Of a DNA stretch of 64,000 bases, positions 52,447 through 61,796 are shown piece by piece; position 1 is the stretch's first letter; the number at the start of each line of letters is the position of its first letter. This DNA comes from Corynebacterium tapiri (GTDB lineage: Bacteria > Actinomycetota > Actinomycetes > Mycobacteriales > Mycobacteriaceae). The stretch is from contig NZ_VDHJ01000004.1 of the NCBI RefSeq assembly GCF_006334925.1, positions 1-64,000 on the forward strand, in the 5' to 3' direction. The notes under the pieces were generated by a model. The model did not search any database, was not told the DNA's origin, and worked only from the letters and a program-made list of their open reading frames with translations. The translations under genes were made by a program, and so were the position numbers.

Positions 52447-53325
52447 TTAAACCTCCCTCGTGGTCTCTACGCGCACAATCTGTATGGGGTAAGACCATGA
52501 CATTTTTTGCGTGCTTTGGCGGTCTTGGGTGCGCACGGTCACCTCACCATCACCGGGCCACCACAAATCAACCTGGATACCCACGCCGGCGTTTTTCGCC
52601 GGAGCACTCACCGTGTCCCACACATAGGAATCATCGGTTCGGATAAGCACTTGACGTGAGGTGTCCACCCCGCCCGAATAGTCCACAACGGCATGATCAT
52701 CGTCCTGCCACCCTTTCATGGGGTTCACCGCGTCGAAAGAATCCTGGATAAGATCACGAATCACAGTGCGCGCCGGGCCTTTCTTCGTGTACCCGTCAGC
52801 CTGGTCCGCGAACTTCAGCTGGGCTAGTTGCCGGGGCTTGGCGTACTTCTCACCGCTGGCATCCGTATCCCAGGTTGCGAACTTGGCCTGCTGCCAATCC
52901 AGCGGGATAGAGGGGCACGGCCACCACGCCAGCCCCTCCAAAAAGTCAGCGCCATAAATCGTCACTGTCTTGGGAGGGTCCCCGCCCTCCACATGCACGT
53001 GGCTAATCAAGTACGCCCGGCGCTCACCACCCCGGGCCACACACACCAACCGCGTAGGCCCATTCGACGGCACCAACCTGCCGGCACCATCCTCCGCTAG
53101 CACATCATCGGCGACAAGATCACGAGCAACACGCCCACCAATCCCACCACGCAACGGAACCGTGACCTCAAGTGAACCTGGCCCCAGCTTCACTTCACTG
53201 GCTTTCACAGAGGAAGCCAGCGGCAAGTCCATAAGCGGCCAACCGTCCTCATCGAGCACACCCAACCACTGGCCATCGTCCGCGACCACCTGATCAATGT
53301 GCTTTCTCCAGGCCTCAAAATCCAC
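52447..53325 (-). CDS. Tail protein, Gp37-like (ReqiPepy6 type)
   Basis: 292 residues of the Siphovirus ReqiPepy6 Gp37-like group (phage tail hub/Tal-like), with the marks LGPGSLEVTVPL near 50, RRAYLISHVHVEGG, YGADFLEGLAWWP and TVIRDLIQDSFDAVNP. It lies right after the Dit-like gene, the normal baseplate order. Confidence 0.78.
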   Translation of the reverse strand: MDFEAWRKHIDQVVADDGQWLGVLDEDGWPLMDLPLASSVKASEVKLGPGSLEVTVPLRGGIGGRVARDLVADDVLAEDGAGRLVPSNGPTRLVCVARGGERRAYLISHVHVEGGDPPKTVTIYGADFLEGLAWWPCPSIPLDWQQAKFATWDTDASGEKYAKPRQLAQLKFADQADGYTKKGPARTVIRDLIQDSFDAVNPMKGWQDDDHAVVDYSGGVDTSRQVLIRTDDSYVWDTVSAPAKNAGVGIQVDLWWPGDGEVTVRTQDRQSTQKMSWSYPIQIVRVETTREV

Positions 53326-53328
53326 CGG

Positions 53329-54072
53329 CTACCTCCAGGGCGAAAAATAACCCACAGACCAGGACAACCTGGCGCCCGTGGGAACACTAAACGTGCGAGA
53401 AAAGTCAACCGGAACAGACTCCGACAACGCCCCCGCTTTATCGGTCAACCCCTGATCAACACGACCACGAGCATCAACCACTTCCCCACCATCAAGACGA
53501 GACAACGACACAGAATGCCGGCCCGTCACCGCAGGAAGCGTGAATGTGGCGCCAGACGGTAGTTTTACTTGCCCACCGGCCCCATCCCACTCCACGCTCG
53601 GCCATATAGGAACATCACCGTAATTCGTCACAGTGACGTTTCCCGTGCCCGTATGCGACTGCACCCACACACCATCGTCAGCAACCAAACTCACCTGCAC
53701 CTCCGTGCCAGGCTTCGGTTGCATCGACGGCGGCCCAATAGGAGCAGCCAACCGAACACTCAAACGCATCGGCCCCAATGCCCCACCATCCAACACCAAC
53801 GTGCCATGGCGGCGGGAATGAAAAGCACGAGCAAACCCCGGCCACAACGCAGGGTCACGCACAACCACCGTAAGCGCCCCAGTCAATTCCTTAACCAGAC
53901 GATCACGCCAATCCACACGACGACCTGCATGACCAGCAGCCTGCACACCAGTGTCCTCAAACGAGGCCACCAGCGACTCCAGGCCACCATCACGCACAAA
54001 AACAGCCCCATAAGGCCCGCCGATCAGAGGAAACACCACCCCATCCGGGGCCACATACTTCAGCGTGTACAT
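53329..54072 (-). CDS. Distal tail (Dit-like) protein
   Basis: 247 residues, mostly beta strands, opening with LKYVAPDGVVFPL and including YFSP-type C-terminal strands. It lies immediately after the tape measure gene, where siphoviruses encode Dit, the hub joining tail tube to baseplate. ATAGGAGGATG is the ribosome-binding site. Confidence 0.78.
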   Translation of the reverse strand: MYTLKYVAPDGVVFPLIGGPYGAVFVRDGGLESLVASFEDTGVQAAGHAGRRVDWRDRLVKELTGALTVVVRDPALWPGFARAFHSRRHGTLVLDGGALGPMRLSVRLAAPIGPPSMQPKPGTEVQVSLVADDGVWVQSHTGTGNVTVTNYGDVPIWPSVEWDGAGGQVKLPSGATFTLPAVTGRHSVSLSRLDGGEVVDARGRVDQGLTDKAGALSESVPVDFSRTFSVPTGARLSWSVGYFSPWR

Positions 54073-54082
54073 TCACATCCTC

Positions 54083-57000
54083 CTATCGACGTGCCCCAAC
54101 AACATCCAGCGCGCTCGGGCGTGGGTTCTCCAGCCGGTTAACCCGGTATCCCAGGTCACCCAGCATCTTTTCCACATCGTCCATCGACGCGGTATTGCCG
54201 TAGAGGTTGATGGTCTTGGACTCTGCCGCCATCCCCTTGAGGGTGGTGGCGTTGTCCGCCTGCACCTTGGCAAGGTCGGCCAGGGCCTTTTTGACTTCGG
54301 CGTTGTCTGCGCGCCAGTACTCGGCCCACGTTTCATTCGCGGCCTTTTCCCGCTCCAGGCCCATGATCTCGGTCTTCAGCGGGTCAGTCTTAGCGCGACT
54401 ATCAAGCTCGGCCAGGTCGCGGTCAATCTTTGATCGCAGCTTGTCCTGCTCCGCCTTGAGGTCAATCACAGAGTGCTCGAACTTGATCTGATCAAGCGCG
54501 CGTGCGGGGTCACCCAGGGCACTGTTCTTGATCATGCCGGCAACCTTGTCGCCAGCACCGAAGAATCCCATGAACCCGGCGCTCACCGCGGCCTTGTCAA
54601 TCGCGGCCTTGGTGCTGCGGTCGAAGTCCTTGAAATCGTCCCGCTTGGCAAGGTTGGCAAGCTCCGCATCAATCTGCTTGATGCGGCGCTGCGCGGCAGG
54701 CATGGCCGTGAACCAATTCACCGGGTTGATCCAGGTCTTGATATTGGCCTGATCAGCCTGCAAACCAGCCTTTTCGGCCACCAGGTTCGCGTACCGCTGG
54801 CCTACCGTGGCCTGCACGCTGTCGTAGCCAAAAGCGCTGCCAGACATGACCGCAAGCTTCTGGGTAGCAACACCCAGACTGCTCGTCACATCCCGCAAAT
54901 CAAGTGCCGCCAGGGTGGCCTTCAGCGTGGCCTCAAGATTGGACTCCTGGGCTTTCTTAATCGCCAACTGCTGCCCAACCTGGGCTGCCAACAACTCCGA
55001 GTACAGGGCATGCGACTCATCGGACCAGGCGGCCAGCTCATTCATCGCATCATGCCCAGCCTGACGCATGTTCCAGCGGAAGCGGTCATACGCCAAAGAC
55101 AGGTCCGTGTAGTCCAACGCCGCCCGGCGCATATCCGCCTTGCGCTGAGCATCAAACTTGGCCTGCGCCTCCGCCACTGTCTTAGCCGCCTCAAGCGAAG
55201 CCTTGGCCCCGTCCATGCGGACGATACGCACGTTGCGCTCCGCGGCAGCAAGGTCAATCGCAGAGGTGGCGAACGACACAACCAGGCCAGTGATCTCGTT
55301 GCGGAACTTCTCGGCCATACCAACAAGCTCACGCACAGACCCGGCCATGCTGGCCATGCCCTTGAACGCCTCGACACGTGCAGTCATGATCGAACCGATC
55401 AGACGATCGACCAGGCCCATAACCAGGTCTGCGACTTCAATCGCCAGCGCGATCTCGGCCTGGCCTGCCGCCACAGCCGCCTTCGTCGCCACCGCCTTCG
55501 CCGCGGCGTACTTCTTTTCGGCATCTGCGATCTTATTGGCATCACCCTCAGCACGTGCCGTGTTAAGAGCGTCCTCGGCTGCGACCACATCACCTGCGGC
55601 CTTGGCCTGATCATCGTAAGCCTTGGTCAGTGAGTCCACCCCACCGGCAACACCCGTGAACGGGGAGAACAGGCTACCCACCATTGGTAGCTTGGTGGCC
55701 ATATCCAGCTTTTCCTTGATGGTGGACCCACTCAACCAGGCACCAATGTTTCCACCGTCGCCCTTCTCCAAGGACTTGGCAATAGCGTCGGCTTGCTTCT
55801 CCAACGCGGGGATAAGCTCACCAATCTTGCGGATACCCTGCGCAACCAGGGACCACTGGGAATTGGTCAGCACCGGCTCCGGCTTACCCGACAGGTTCAA
55901 CGCCAAGTTGCCAGACTGCAACCAACCGCCAGAGTCATGCAGGCCAATCGCGCGACCCGCTAGGGCCATAACGCCCCGGCCAGCGTTGCGCACCAGTTCT
56001 CCAACCTCCTGGGCGGCGGTATATACCGTGGACAGCTTGTCGCCAAGGCCCTGCACAACCTTGCCCACGCCCTCGGACAGGGCAGTCTTGCCCTTGTCGT
56101 AGGCGCCACGCGGGATGTTGTTGTACTCGGGTGGACCGGACGGCAGGCGTCCCTTGATCGGCCCCATGATCTTGTCGATGGCACCAGATACCTTGTCCGT
56201 GATGAACTTGCGCATCTGATCCGGCGACGGGCCACCAGTGCCCTTACCGATAACGAATGCGCCACCAGGGCCAATAGGCAGGTGATAGTGCGTGGTGAAG
56301 TACCCATCATTGGCGCCGGCAGCGCCAGTGCCATACTTCACCATCGACGGGGAACCGCCCGACTCGACATTGACCGCACCCACACGCGATGTAGCGCCCA
56401 GAGTTCCGGCAGTGTGACCACCGGCAGCACCACCGTTGGTCACGCCGATACTGAAAGTGTTGCCCTTCAGACCAGCCACAAAGCCTTGTGGGCCAGTGGG
56501 GTACTGCGAGTTGCCACCGCCGTTAAACGCCATCGTGGCCCACTGGCGATGACCAGTGCCACCACCCATGACGTCAGCGATACCGGACATGAAGCCAGAG
56601 CAGTCCGTGCCGCCCCCGCCATCTGCGGAGCCGCCCAGGACGTAGGGGCGACCGTGGCGGGACTTTGCCCACTGGTGGCCGCGCTCGAGCTGCAGCTCCC
56701 ACATCGGGCGGACTTCGCCACCGTCGGCGAACGCCGGGAACAGGCTAGGTGCCGCCCCCAAAAGATCACCAGTGCGGTTCTTCAGGTGCTCCGGCAGGAT
56801 TGCGAGCTTACGCCCGTCGAAGGTGAAGCCTTGCCCATCTTGCAGAGCGTTTCGTATTGCGTAGACAGCGCCTTGTCCACCGAATGCCTTAACATCCGCT
56901 GCGGTTAGGACGTGCTCACCGTTCGACAGCCACGCGGGAATATCGTCCGAGGTGCCTGTGCCCTTGCCGCGGATAGCGCCACCTGTGGCGTAGCCACCGA

Positions 57001-59704
57001 TGGGGCTTAGGCGTCGTGCGGTCTTGGGATTCAGCGGCAGGAACGAACCAATGGTGTCCCAAGCCTTGGCAATACCGTCGTTGTAGACAGTGTTGATCAA
57101 GAAGTTCACCGGCTTGGCGAGCGCACCACGCAGTGTTGACCATGCGGAGGAAATACCGTCAACAACCGTGCCGAAAAAGGCCTTGAGGTTATTCATGCCG
57201 TTGCGGAAAGCTCCGAGCACGTTCGAGTCGATCCACTGCCAGGCAGCAGCCAGCGCGCCCTTGAGCCAGTCCCACTTGCCGGCGACCCAGTCGACGACAG
57301 GCCGGACAACGTTCGCCCAGAGTGCATTGAACCCAGCGCCCATAGGTGCGAACACGTTGGCGCTGATCCAGTTCCAGACCGCTCCCATGAGGGCAGACAG
57401 ATCCGACCACTTCCCCTTAATCCAGTCAACAACTGGGGAGATGACGTTGGACCAGAGCCAGTTGAAGGCGGCACCGAAAGCGTCCAGCACCGTGGTCTTG
57501 ATGACCGTCCACACGATGGTGAACGCATTGGACAGTTCAGTCCACTTACCCTTGATCCAGTCAATGACTGGGGAGATAACTTCGGTCCACAACCAGGTGA
57601 AGGCTGCGCCCATGAGGTCGAAGACGTTGGCCTTGAGGAAGTCCCACACAGCGGTAAACACTGCGGACAGGTCGATCCACTTGGCCTTGATCCAGTCAAT
57701 CGTGGGGGAAATGATCGTGGTCCACAACCAGGTGAATACTTCACCGAGGCCGTTGAGGATTGGCTGCAGAACATTCGTCCACGCCCAGTTAAACGCCGCT
57801 GCTAGGCCGTTCCACGCCACGATCAGCAGCCCGAGGGCAACGGCCAGCACGCCACCCAGAATGTTGACCGCAATCTGGCCAATCTGGGTGAGCGCATCAA
57901 CGATGAACTTCACCACAGGACTGATCGCCTGCCACAGCTTCTGCCCAGCGGAAATCAGTACGGGCATGACCTGGGTAGCCAGCTCCGTGATCTTGTCCCA
58001 CAGGGCCTGCAGCACGGGCTGGATTTGTGCCCATGCTTCCATCGCCTTAGCGCTAATCCACTGCCAGCCAGCGGAAAGCGCGTCGACGAAGCGTTGCCAC
58101 AGTTCACGGCCCATCTCGGTCTTGGTGAAGAACAGAACCAGGGCCGTCACTACGATGCTGATGATCGCTGTGATCGGGTTGAGCTTGGTGATCAACTGCA
58201 CGAACAGACCAGCTAGGGCCTTGATCGGGGACATGATGAACCGCAGGACTGTGCCCAGCGGGTTAAACGCCTTAGTCAGGTTCGCGGCCATGCGGGCAAA
58301 AGACGACAACGCAGGGTTGGTCTTTGCTACGGCCCCTGCCAGCTTGGTCATTTCGTCGGCGAACTTCATCATGATGAAGACATGCCCCACGGCCAGCAAC
58401 GCGCCAGCCACACCACGTAGAGGTGCGGTGATCTTATTGAGCACCATCATGCCCATCCATGCCGTGACCAGCGCCCCAACTAGCTCGGGGTGCTTCTCCG
58501 CCATAGACGCGATCTTCTCAAGCGCAGGCACGACCACGTGCTCCAGCACAGGGGCGAGAGCTTCCAGAACGCGAATAAGCGCATCCCATACTTGCACACT
58601 GATCGCACCAGCAATGCGCCCGAATACCCCTACTAAGGACAATAAGGGTGAGCCTATAGCTTTTGCCGCTTCCCCGATGCCAACAAAAACAACCTTGATC
58701 GTCTCCCATGTGGACGGATCGACAGCCACACGAGTGATCTTTTCTGCCAGCTCGCCTACCCAGCGGCCTACAGCCTCAAACACTGGCCCCATATTGTTGA
58801 CAGACCCGCCGAGGCGTTCCATCGCAGGCACCAGCATGGCAGTAATACGTTCACTAGCGGGCTTGAACCCCGCCGCCATAGCGTCAAACGCCCCGCCAAT
58901 CGCAGCGAACAACGGAGGCGCGGCCTTAAACGCGGGCCCTGCGAGCGCTTCACCGAAACGCCCCATCGCAGCACCCATATTCTTCAGCGCACCTGAGAAG
59001 GTGTTGCCCATCTCCAGGGCAGCGCCACCCATGCCGTTGCGCATGGCGCGCTCAAAGGTGGCGAAGTCGATCTCACCCTTGGAGACCATGTCACTGATCT
59101 CTTCGGACGTCTTGCCGGTCTCTTCTGCCAACAACTGCAGGACTGGGATGCCGGAGGACATCAGCTGCAGCATGTCGTCACCCTGCAGCTTGCCGCGGGC
59201 AGCAATAGAACCAAAGATCAGACCCACATCCTGCATGGACCGCCCAGCAATAGCCGCCGTATCACCCACAGTCTTAAGGGTCTGCTCAAGCTGCTGGCCA
59301 GGCTTAATGCCAGCGGCAACCATGGACGCGGACACGGCAGCGGCCTCACCAAGACCGTTAGCTGTGCCTTTCACCGACGCCAGCGCATTGTCCATGATCG
59401 ACGCGACATCACTAGCCGAGTTGCCCAGGCCCTTGAGCTTGGCCTGAGCACCCTCAATCGCCGTCAGACGCGACATGCCCTTGGTGATGGCGCCTGCGAG
59501 AACACCACCAACAGCTGCACCCGTGGCAGCCGCGCCGATCTTGAGGGATTTAGAAAGGGCACCATTGAGACGGTCGCCCAGCTTGGAACCAACACTTGTC
59601 GTGTCGATGCCCTTGAGTGCCTTCGTGACCTCCGGAGCAATGTCCTTGGTGGAGGGCTTAATGGTCACCCACGCATTTGCGAGCTCTACGCCAGTCGCCG
59701 CCAT
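54083..59704 (-). CDS. Tape measure protein with NlpC/P60-type domain
   Basis: 1873 residues. Residues ~1-620 are the usual TMP helices with glycine-rich hydrophobic segments (the tail tip and membrane-crossing parts). Residues ~640-840 hold Trp-rich repeats of ~45 residues. Residues ~1010-1120 hold an NlpC/P60-like site: TDCSGFMSG with Cys ~1034, and His in GGHTAGTLG ~1095, which would cut peptidoglycan stem peptides during entry. The end is helical with coiled coils. ATG 59704 is used; the ATG three codons upstream lacks good spacing to AAAGG. Length predicts a tail of roughly 250-280 nm if the usual 0.15 nm per residue holds. Confidence 0.92.
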   Translation of the reverse strand: MAATGVELANAWVTIKPSTKDIAPEVTKALKGIDTTSVGSKLGDRLNGALSKSLKIGAAATGAAVGGVLAGAITKGMSRLTAIEGAQAKLKGLGNSASDVASIMDNALASVKGTANGLGEAAAVSASMVAAGIKPGQQLEQTLKTVGDTAAIAGRSMQDVGLIFGSIAARGKLQGDDMLQLMSSGIPVLQLLAEETGKTSEEISDMVSKGEIDFATFERAMRNGMGGAALEMGNTFSGALKNMGAAMGRFGEALAGPAFKAAPPLFAAIGGAFDAMAAGFKPASERITAMLVPAMERLGGSVNNMGPVFEAVGRWVGELAEKITRVAVDPSTWETIKVVFVGIGEAAKAIGSPLLSLVGVFGRIAGAISVQVWDALIRVLEALAPVLEHVVVPALEKIASMAEKHPELVGALVTAWMGMMVLNKITAPLRGVAGALLAVGHVFIMMKFADEMTKLAGAVAKTNPALSSFARMAANLTKAFNPLGTVLRFIMSPIKALAGLFVQLITKLNPITAIISIVVTALVLFFTKTEMGRELWQRFVDALSAGWQWISAKAMEAWAQIQPVLQALWDKITELATQVMPVLISAGQKLWQAISPVVKFIVDALTQIGQIAVNILGGVLAVALGLLIVAWNGLAAAFNWAWTNVLQPILNGLGEVFTWLWTTIISPTIDWIKAKWIDLSAVFTAVWDFLKANVFDLMGAAFTWLWTEVISPVIDWIKGKWTELSNAFTIVWTVIKTTVLDAFGAAFNWLWSNVISPVVDWIKGKWSDLSALMGAVWNWISANVFAPMGAGFNALWANVVRPVVDWVAGKWDWLKGALAAAWQWIDSNVLGAFRNGMNNLKAFFGTVVDGISSAWSTLRGALAKPVNFLINTVYNDGIAKAWDTIGSFLPLNPKTARRLSPIGGYATGGAIRGKGTGTSDDIPAWLSNGEHVLTAADVKAFGGQGAVYAIRNALQDGQGFTFDGRKLAILPEHLKNRTGDLLGAAPSLFPAFADGGEVRPMWELQLERGHQWAKSRHGRPYVLGGSADGGGGTDCSGFMSGIADVMGGGTGHRQWATMAFNGGGNSQYPTGPQGFVAGLKGNTFSIGVTNGGAAGGHTAGTLGATSRVGAVNVESGGSPSMVKYGTGAAGANDGYFTTHYHLPIGPGGAFVIGKGTGGPSPDQMRKFITDKVSGAIDKIMGPIKGRLPSGPPEYNNIPRGAYDKGKTALSEGVGKVVQGLGDKLSTVYTAAQEVGELVRNAGRGVMALAGRAIGLHDSGGWLQSGNLALNLSGKPEPVLTNSQWSLVAQGIRKIGELIPALEKQADAIAKSLEKGDGGNIGAWLSGSTIKEKLDMATKLPMVGSLFSPFTGVAGGVDSLTKAYDDQAKAAGDVVAAEDALNTARAEGDANKIADAEKKYAAAKAVATKAAVAAGQAEIALAIEVADLVMGLVDRLIGSIMTARVEAFKGMASMAGSVRELVGMAEKFRNEITGLVVSFATSAIDLAAAERNVRIVRMDGAKASLEAAKTVAEAQAKFDAQRKADMRRAALDYTDLSLAYDRFRWNMRQAGHDAMNELAAWSDESHALYSELLAAQVGQQLAIKKAQESNLEATLKATLAALDLRDVTSSLGVATQKLAVMSGSAFGYDSVQATVGQRYANLVAEKAGLQADQANIKTWINPVNWFTAMPAAQRRIKQIDAELANLAKRDDFKDFDRSTKAAIDKAAVSAGFMGFFGAGDKVAGMIKNSALGDPARALDQIKFEHSVIDLKAEQDKLRSKIDRDLAELDSRAKTDPLKTEIMGLEREKAANETWAEYWRADNAEVKKALADLAKVQADNATTLKGMAAESKTINLYGNTASMDDVEKMLGDLGYRVNRLENPRPSALDVVGARR

Positions 59705-59728
59705 CGGCCACACCTTTCTAATTGTTGA

Positions 59729-60184
59729 TTAATCGACCCACCCCAGCCACTCGTTCAGCTCGCCCAGGGGGGTCATTTCGCCCCGGAACACGCCAGATTC
59801 GTCGTCCTTGAACGGGTCACCTTCCGGAACCGGCGCCGGCTTACCTTCTGGTGCTTGTGCGGTCTTGCCCATGGTGGGGCGTTGCATCGGTTTGGGCTTG
59901 CCGCCCTTTCCGCCGCTGCCCTGCCACAACAGCCCGTTAACCCCGTCAAGAAGCCCGGCAAGGATGTGTGTATCCACCGACCAGGAGGCCGCGTCCCCCA
60001 TTGAGTGACGCACAAGTGCGGAGTCATGGCCGCACTGACGCACGATGACCAGCAGGTCCCGCCAGTTCAGCCGGTCTGTGCCGTCGCATAGCCAGCGCAG
60101 TCGCAGACCCATTGAGATGAGGTCGTATTCGACTGCTTGGCGGAATTCATCGTCTTCTAGGGCCTCGCACAGCCCGATTATTCC
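59729..60184 (-). CDS. Tail assembly chaperone, -1 frame extension (gpT part)
   Basis: The -1 frame open from 60184 to the TAA/TGA at 59729, 151 codons. The first ~25 codons (IIGLCEALEDDEFRQAVEYD) and then LISMGLRLRW are the typical C-terminal part of actinophage GT chaperones. It has no start of its own before 60112, so it is expected as a 237-aa fusion made by slippage at the GGGGG run (60187-60183) at the end of the first chaperone. It guides tape measure folding during tail assembly. A run-on form of it may also start at ATG 60112. Confidence 0.75.
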   Translation of the reverse strand, partial: GIIGLCEALEDDEFRQAVEYDLISMGLRLRWLCDGTDRLNWRDLLVIVRQCGHDSALVRHSMGDAASWSVDTHILAGLLDGVNGLLWQGSGGKGGKPKPMQRPTMGKTAQAPEGKPAPVPEGDPFKDDESGVFRGEMTPLGELNEWLGWVD

Positions 60185-60441
60185 CCCACAGGAGCGTCCT
60201 CGTCATCCATCCAGCCCTGCATGAAGTTGGTGGAGTCACGCATCGACCAGTCGTCCAGGATTTCGTCGGCGACCTTCTTGCCCAGAGCGGAGGTCAGGAG
60301 TTCCTCGGTCAGCTGCTCCGGGTCGTCCTTGTACTTCTTCTGGAGCTTATGGAGCTTGCGCATACCCATGGTGTCCATGAGGTAGGGGAACTCGCGTTCT
60401 TCGCCGTTGGAGCGGGTGAAGTGGAATCGTTCGAGAGCCAT
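60178..60441 (-). CDS. Tail assembly chaperone (gpG)
   Basis: 87 residues, mostly charged helices (LHKLQKKYKDDPEQLTEELL), ending DDEDAPVGE. In the standard position between major tail protein and tape measure. The final codons GTG GGG GAA TAA supply the G run used for the -1 shift. Confidence 0.85.
   Translation of the reverse strand: MALERFHFTRSNGEEREFPYLMDTMGMRKLHKLQKKYKDDPEQLTEELLTSALGKKVADEILDDWSMRDSTNFMQGWMDDEDAPVGE
60183..60187 (-). promoter_or_regulatory. -1 frameshift slippery G run
   Basis: Five G on the minus strand spanning GTG-GGG-GAA; the tRNA-Gly on GGG can re-pair one base back and continue GGA ATA ATC into the gpT frame. Confidence 0.65.
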
Positions 60442-60499
60442 GATCTTGGGAGACCTTTCTACTTAGGAAAATTTGGAAACTTGGGGAGACTTTTAAGTA

Positions 60500-60531
60500 G
60501 GCCCTACGGCGTCTCCCGTATCCGTAGGGCC
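60500..60531 (-). terminator. Perfect hairpin after the major tail protein gene
   Basis: GGCCCTACGG (60500-60509) pairs with CCGTAGGGCC (60522-60531); on the minus strand it is followed by TACTTAAAAG. A weak terminator or transcript-stabilising structure between the major tail protein and chaperone genes. Confidence 0.6.
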
Positions 60532-60537
60532 ATCGCG

Positions 60538-61380
60538 TTAGGCGACAGTGATGGTGATGTCCTGGTTTCGGGACTTGCCGGTGGAATCACCGACCACGAC
60601 GTGCACAGTGTGGGCACCCGCGTCCGTGGTAGTGCCGGTCAGCTTGCCGTCGGTAGCCAGGGTCAGCCCGGCTGGCAGGCCCGTGGCGTTCCACATGTAC
60701 GGAGCAGCGCCACCATCAGCTGCCAGGGTCTCGTTGACCTCAGCGCCGCTGGTCACGTTCAAAGACGTGGTAGTGACCATAGGGGCATCGGTGGTGCCCT
60801 TAGCGTCCGTGCCGCGCTTGATCAGGGAAATGAGTTTGACGTTATCCACGCCGAAGCACTCCAGGGTGGCCTGGTATTTGATCACATCGGAGCGGACATA
60901 GTTGACCTCGCCCACCTCGGTGACCTGTGCATCGGGTGCGAACACGAGGATCTTGGAGCCGTTTCCGCCCTTGATGGTGAACGCGATGGAGCGGTGCGGA
61001 AGCTCGTCCGCATTGTCGACGACGCGCAGGGTGTCGCCGTTGTCTTGCACGTTGGACTCGCCGGCGATCATCTTCAGGACCTCGCCGTTCGCACCCTCCA
61101 TGAAGGTGACCTGCAGGGTCACAGAGTGGTCGGACTGGGTGATCAGGATGGTGTCGCCGTTCCAGTCCTTGATCTTGTCGGTGGAGCGGTCGACGGTCTT
61201 GACGACGCCGTCCTCGGAGACGTAGCCGGCAGGCCCGTGTTCGAGCGCGTCCAGCTTGGCGTCCACAGTCTCGGGGAACTGGGACTTATTATCTGCCACC
61301 TTGCCGATGGTGATGCCGCCAGACGCTTCAACGTCCGGGGCACCAACGATTACGTTCTTGCGATTACGCAGATCAGCCAC
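60538..61380 (-). CDS. Major tail protein with Ig-like domain
   Basis: 280 residues. The first ~190 form the tail-tube protein (MADLRNRKNVIVGAPDV...SVTLQVTFMEG...YQATLECFG). The last ~85 are a surface Ig-like domain of the He_PIG type (LPAGLTLATDGKLTGTTTDAG), which decorates the tail tube and often binds carbohydrate. AGGAGG precedes GTG 61380. The gene is flanked by hairpins on both sides, so it may be expressed at a higher level than its neighbours. Confidence 0.88.
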   Translation of the reverse strand: MADLRNRKNVIVGAPDVEASGGITIGKVADNKSQFPETVDAKLDALEHGPAGYVSEDGVVKTVDRSTDKIKDWNGDTILITQSDHSVTLQVTFMEGANGEVLKMIAGESNVQDNGDTLRVVDNADELPHRSIAFTIKGGNGSKILVFAPDAQVTEVGEVNYVRSDVIKYQATLECFGVDNVKLISLIKRGTDAKGTTDAPMVTTTSLNVTSGAEVNETLAADGGAAPYMWNATGLPAGLTLATDGKLTGTTTDAGAHTVHVVVGDSTGKSRNQDITITVA

Positions 61381-61406
61381 TATATCCTCCTAGTTTTTGT
61401 GGCATT

Positions 61407-61437
61407 AAAAAAGCCCCTGACCTACGCGGGTAGGTCA
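61407..61437 (-). terminator. Terminator hairpin before the major tail protein gene
   Basis: GACCTAC-CCGC-GTAGGTC extended by AGGGGC and followed by TTTTTT on the minus strand. It overlaps the end of the tail terminator gene. Confidence 0.75.
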
Positions 61438-61796
61438 AGGGTTGTGGTCAGCACGCCCGTTAATTGGTATCGGGTGTGCGTATCTGTATCGGGGTCTGGG
61501 AACTCGTGCGGCCCGGCCTCTTCCCGCCACCACACGATGTGCGGGTTAACCCGGTAGCACTCATCCATGAGGTACTGACGTAGCCGGCCAATCAAGGTGA
61601 TGGTCTCATCGAGATCGCCCCCATAAACTTGCACAGCCATCAGCGTGTCCTCACTGACCACAGTGGAAGCACGAGGCTCGCCAGCATCCACACGAATAAA
61701 CAGCCCGGGGGCTTCATAGCGCGGCACCTTCGTGAACACTGGCACATCGAAACGTGCCTTCAGCTCCTCGAGTAGCCGCTCAACAGCAAGTACCAC
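61422..61796 (-). CDS. Tail terminator-like protein
   Basis: 124 residues, alpha/beta, opening MVLAVERLLEELKARFDVPVFTKVP. The position (last head-tail gene before the major tail protein) and plan match siphoviral tail terminator/completion proteins. Starts right at the stop of the preceding gene. Confidence 0.65.
   Translation of the reverse strand: MVLAVERLLEELKARFDVPVFTKVPRYEAPGLFIRVDAGEPRASTVVSEDTLMAVQVYGGDLDETITLIGRLRQYLMDECYRVNPHIVWWREEAGPHEFPDPDTDTHTRYQLTGVLTTTLDLPA

Noticed and set aside
57090..59447. 785-codon open frame on the plus strand opposite the tape measure gene
   Set aside because: It is a shadow of the GC-rich codon pattern of the tape measure; its text is low-complexity Ser/Thr/Ala/Ile with no fold, and all prophage genes run on the other strand.
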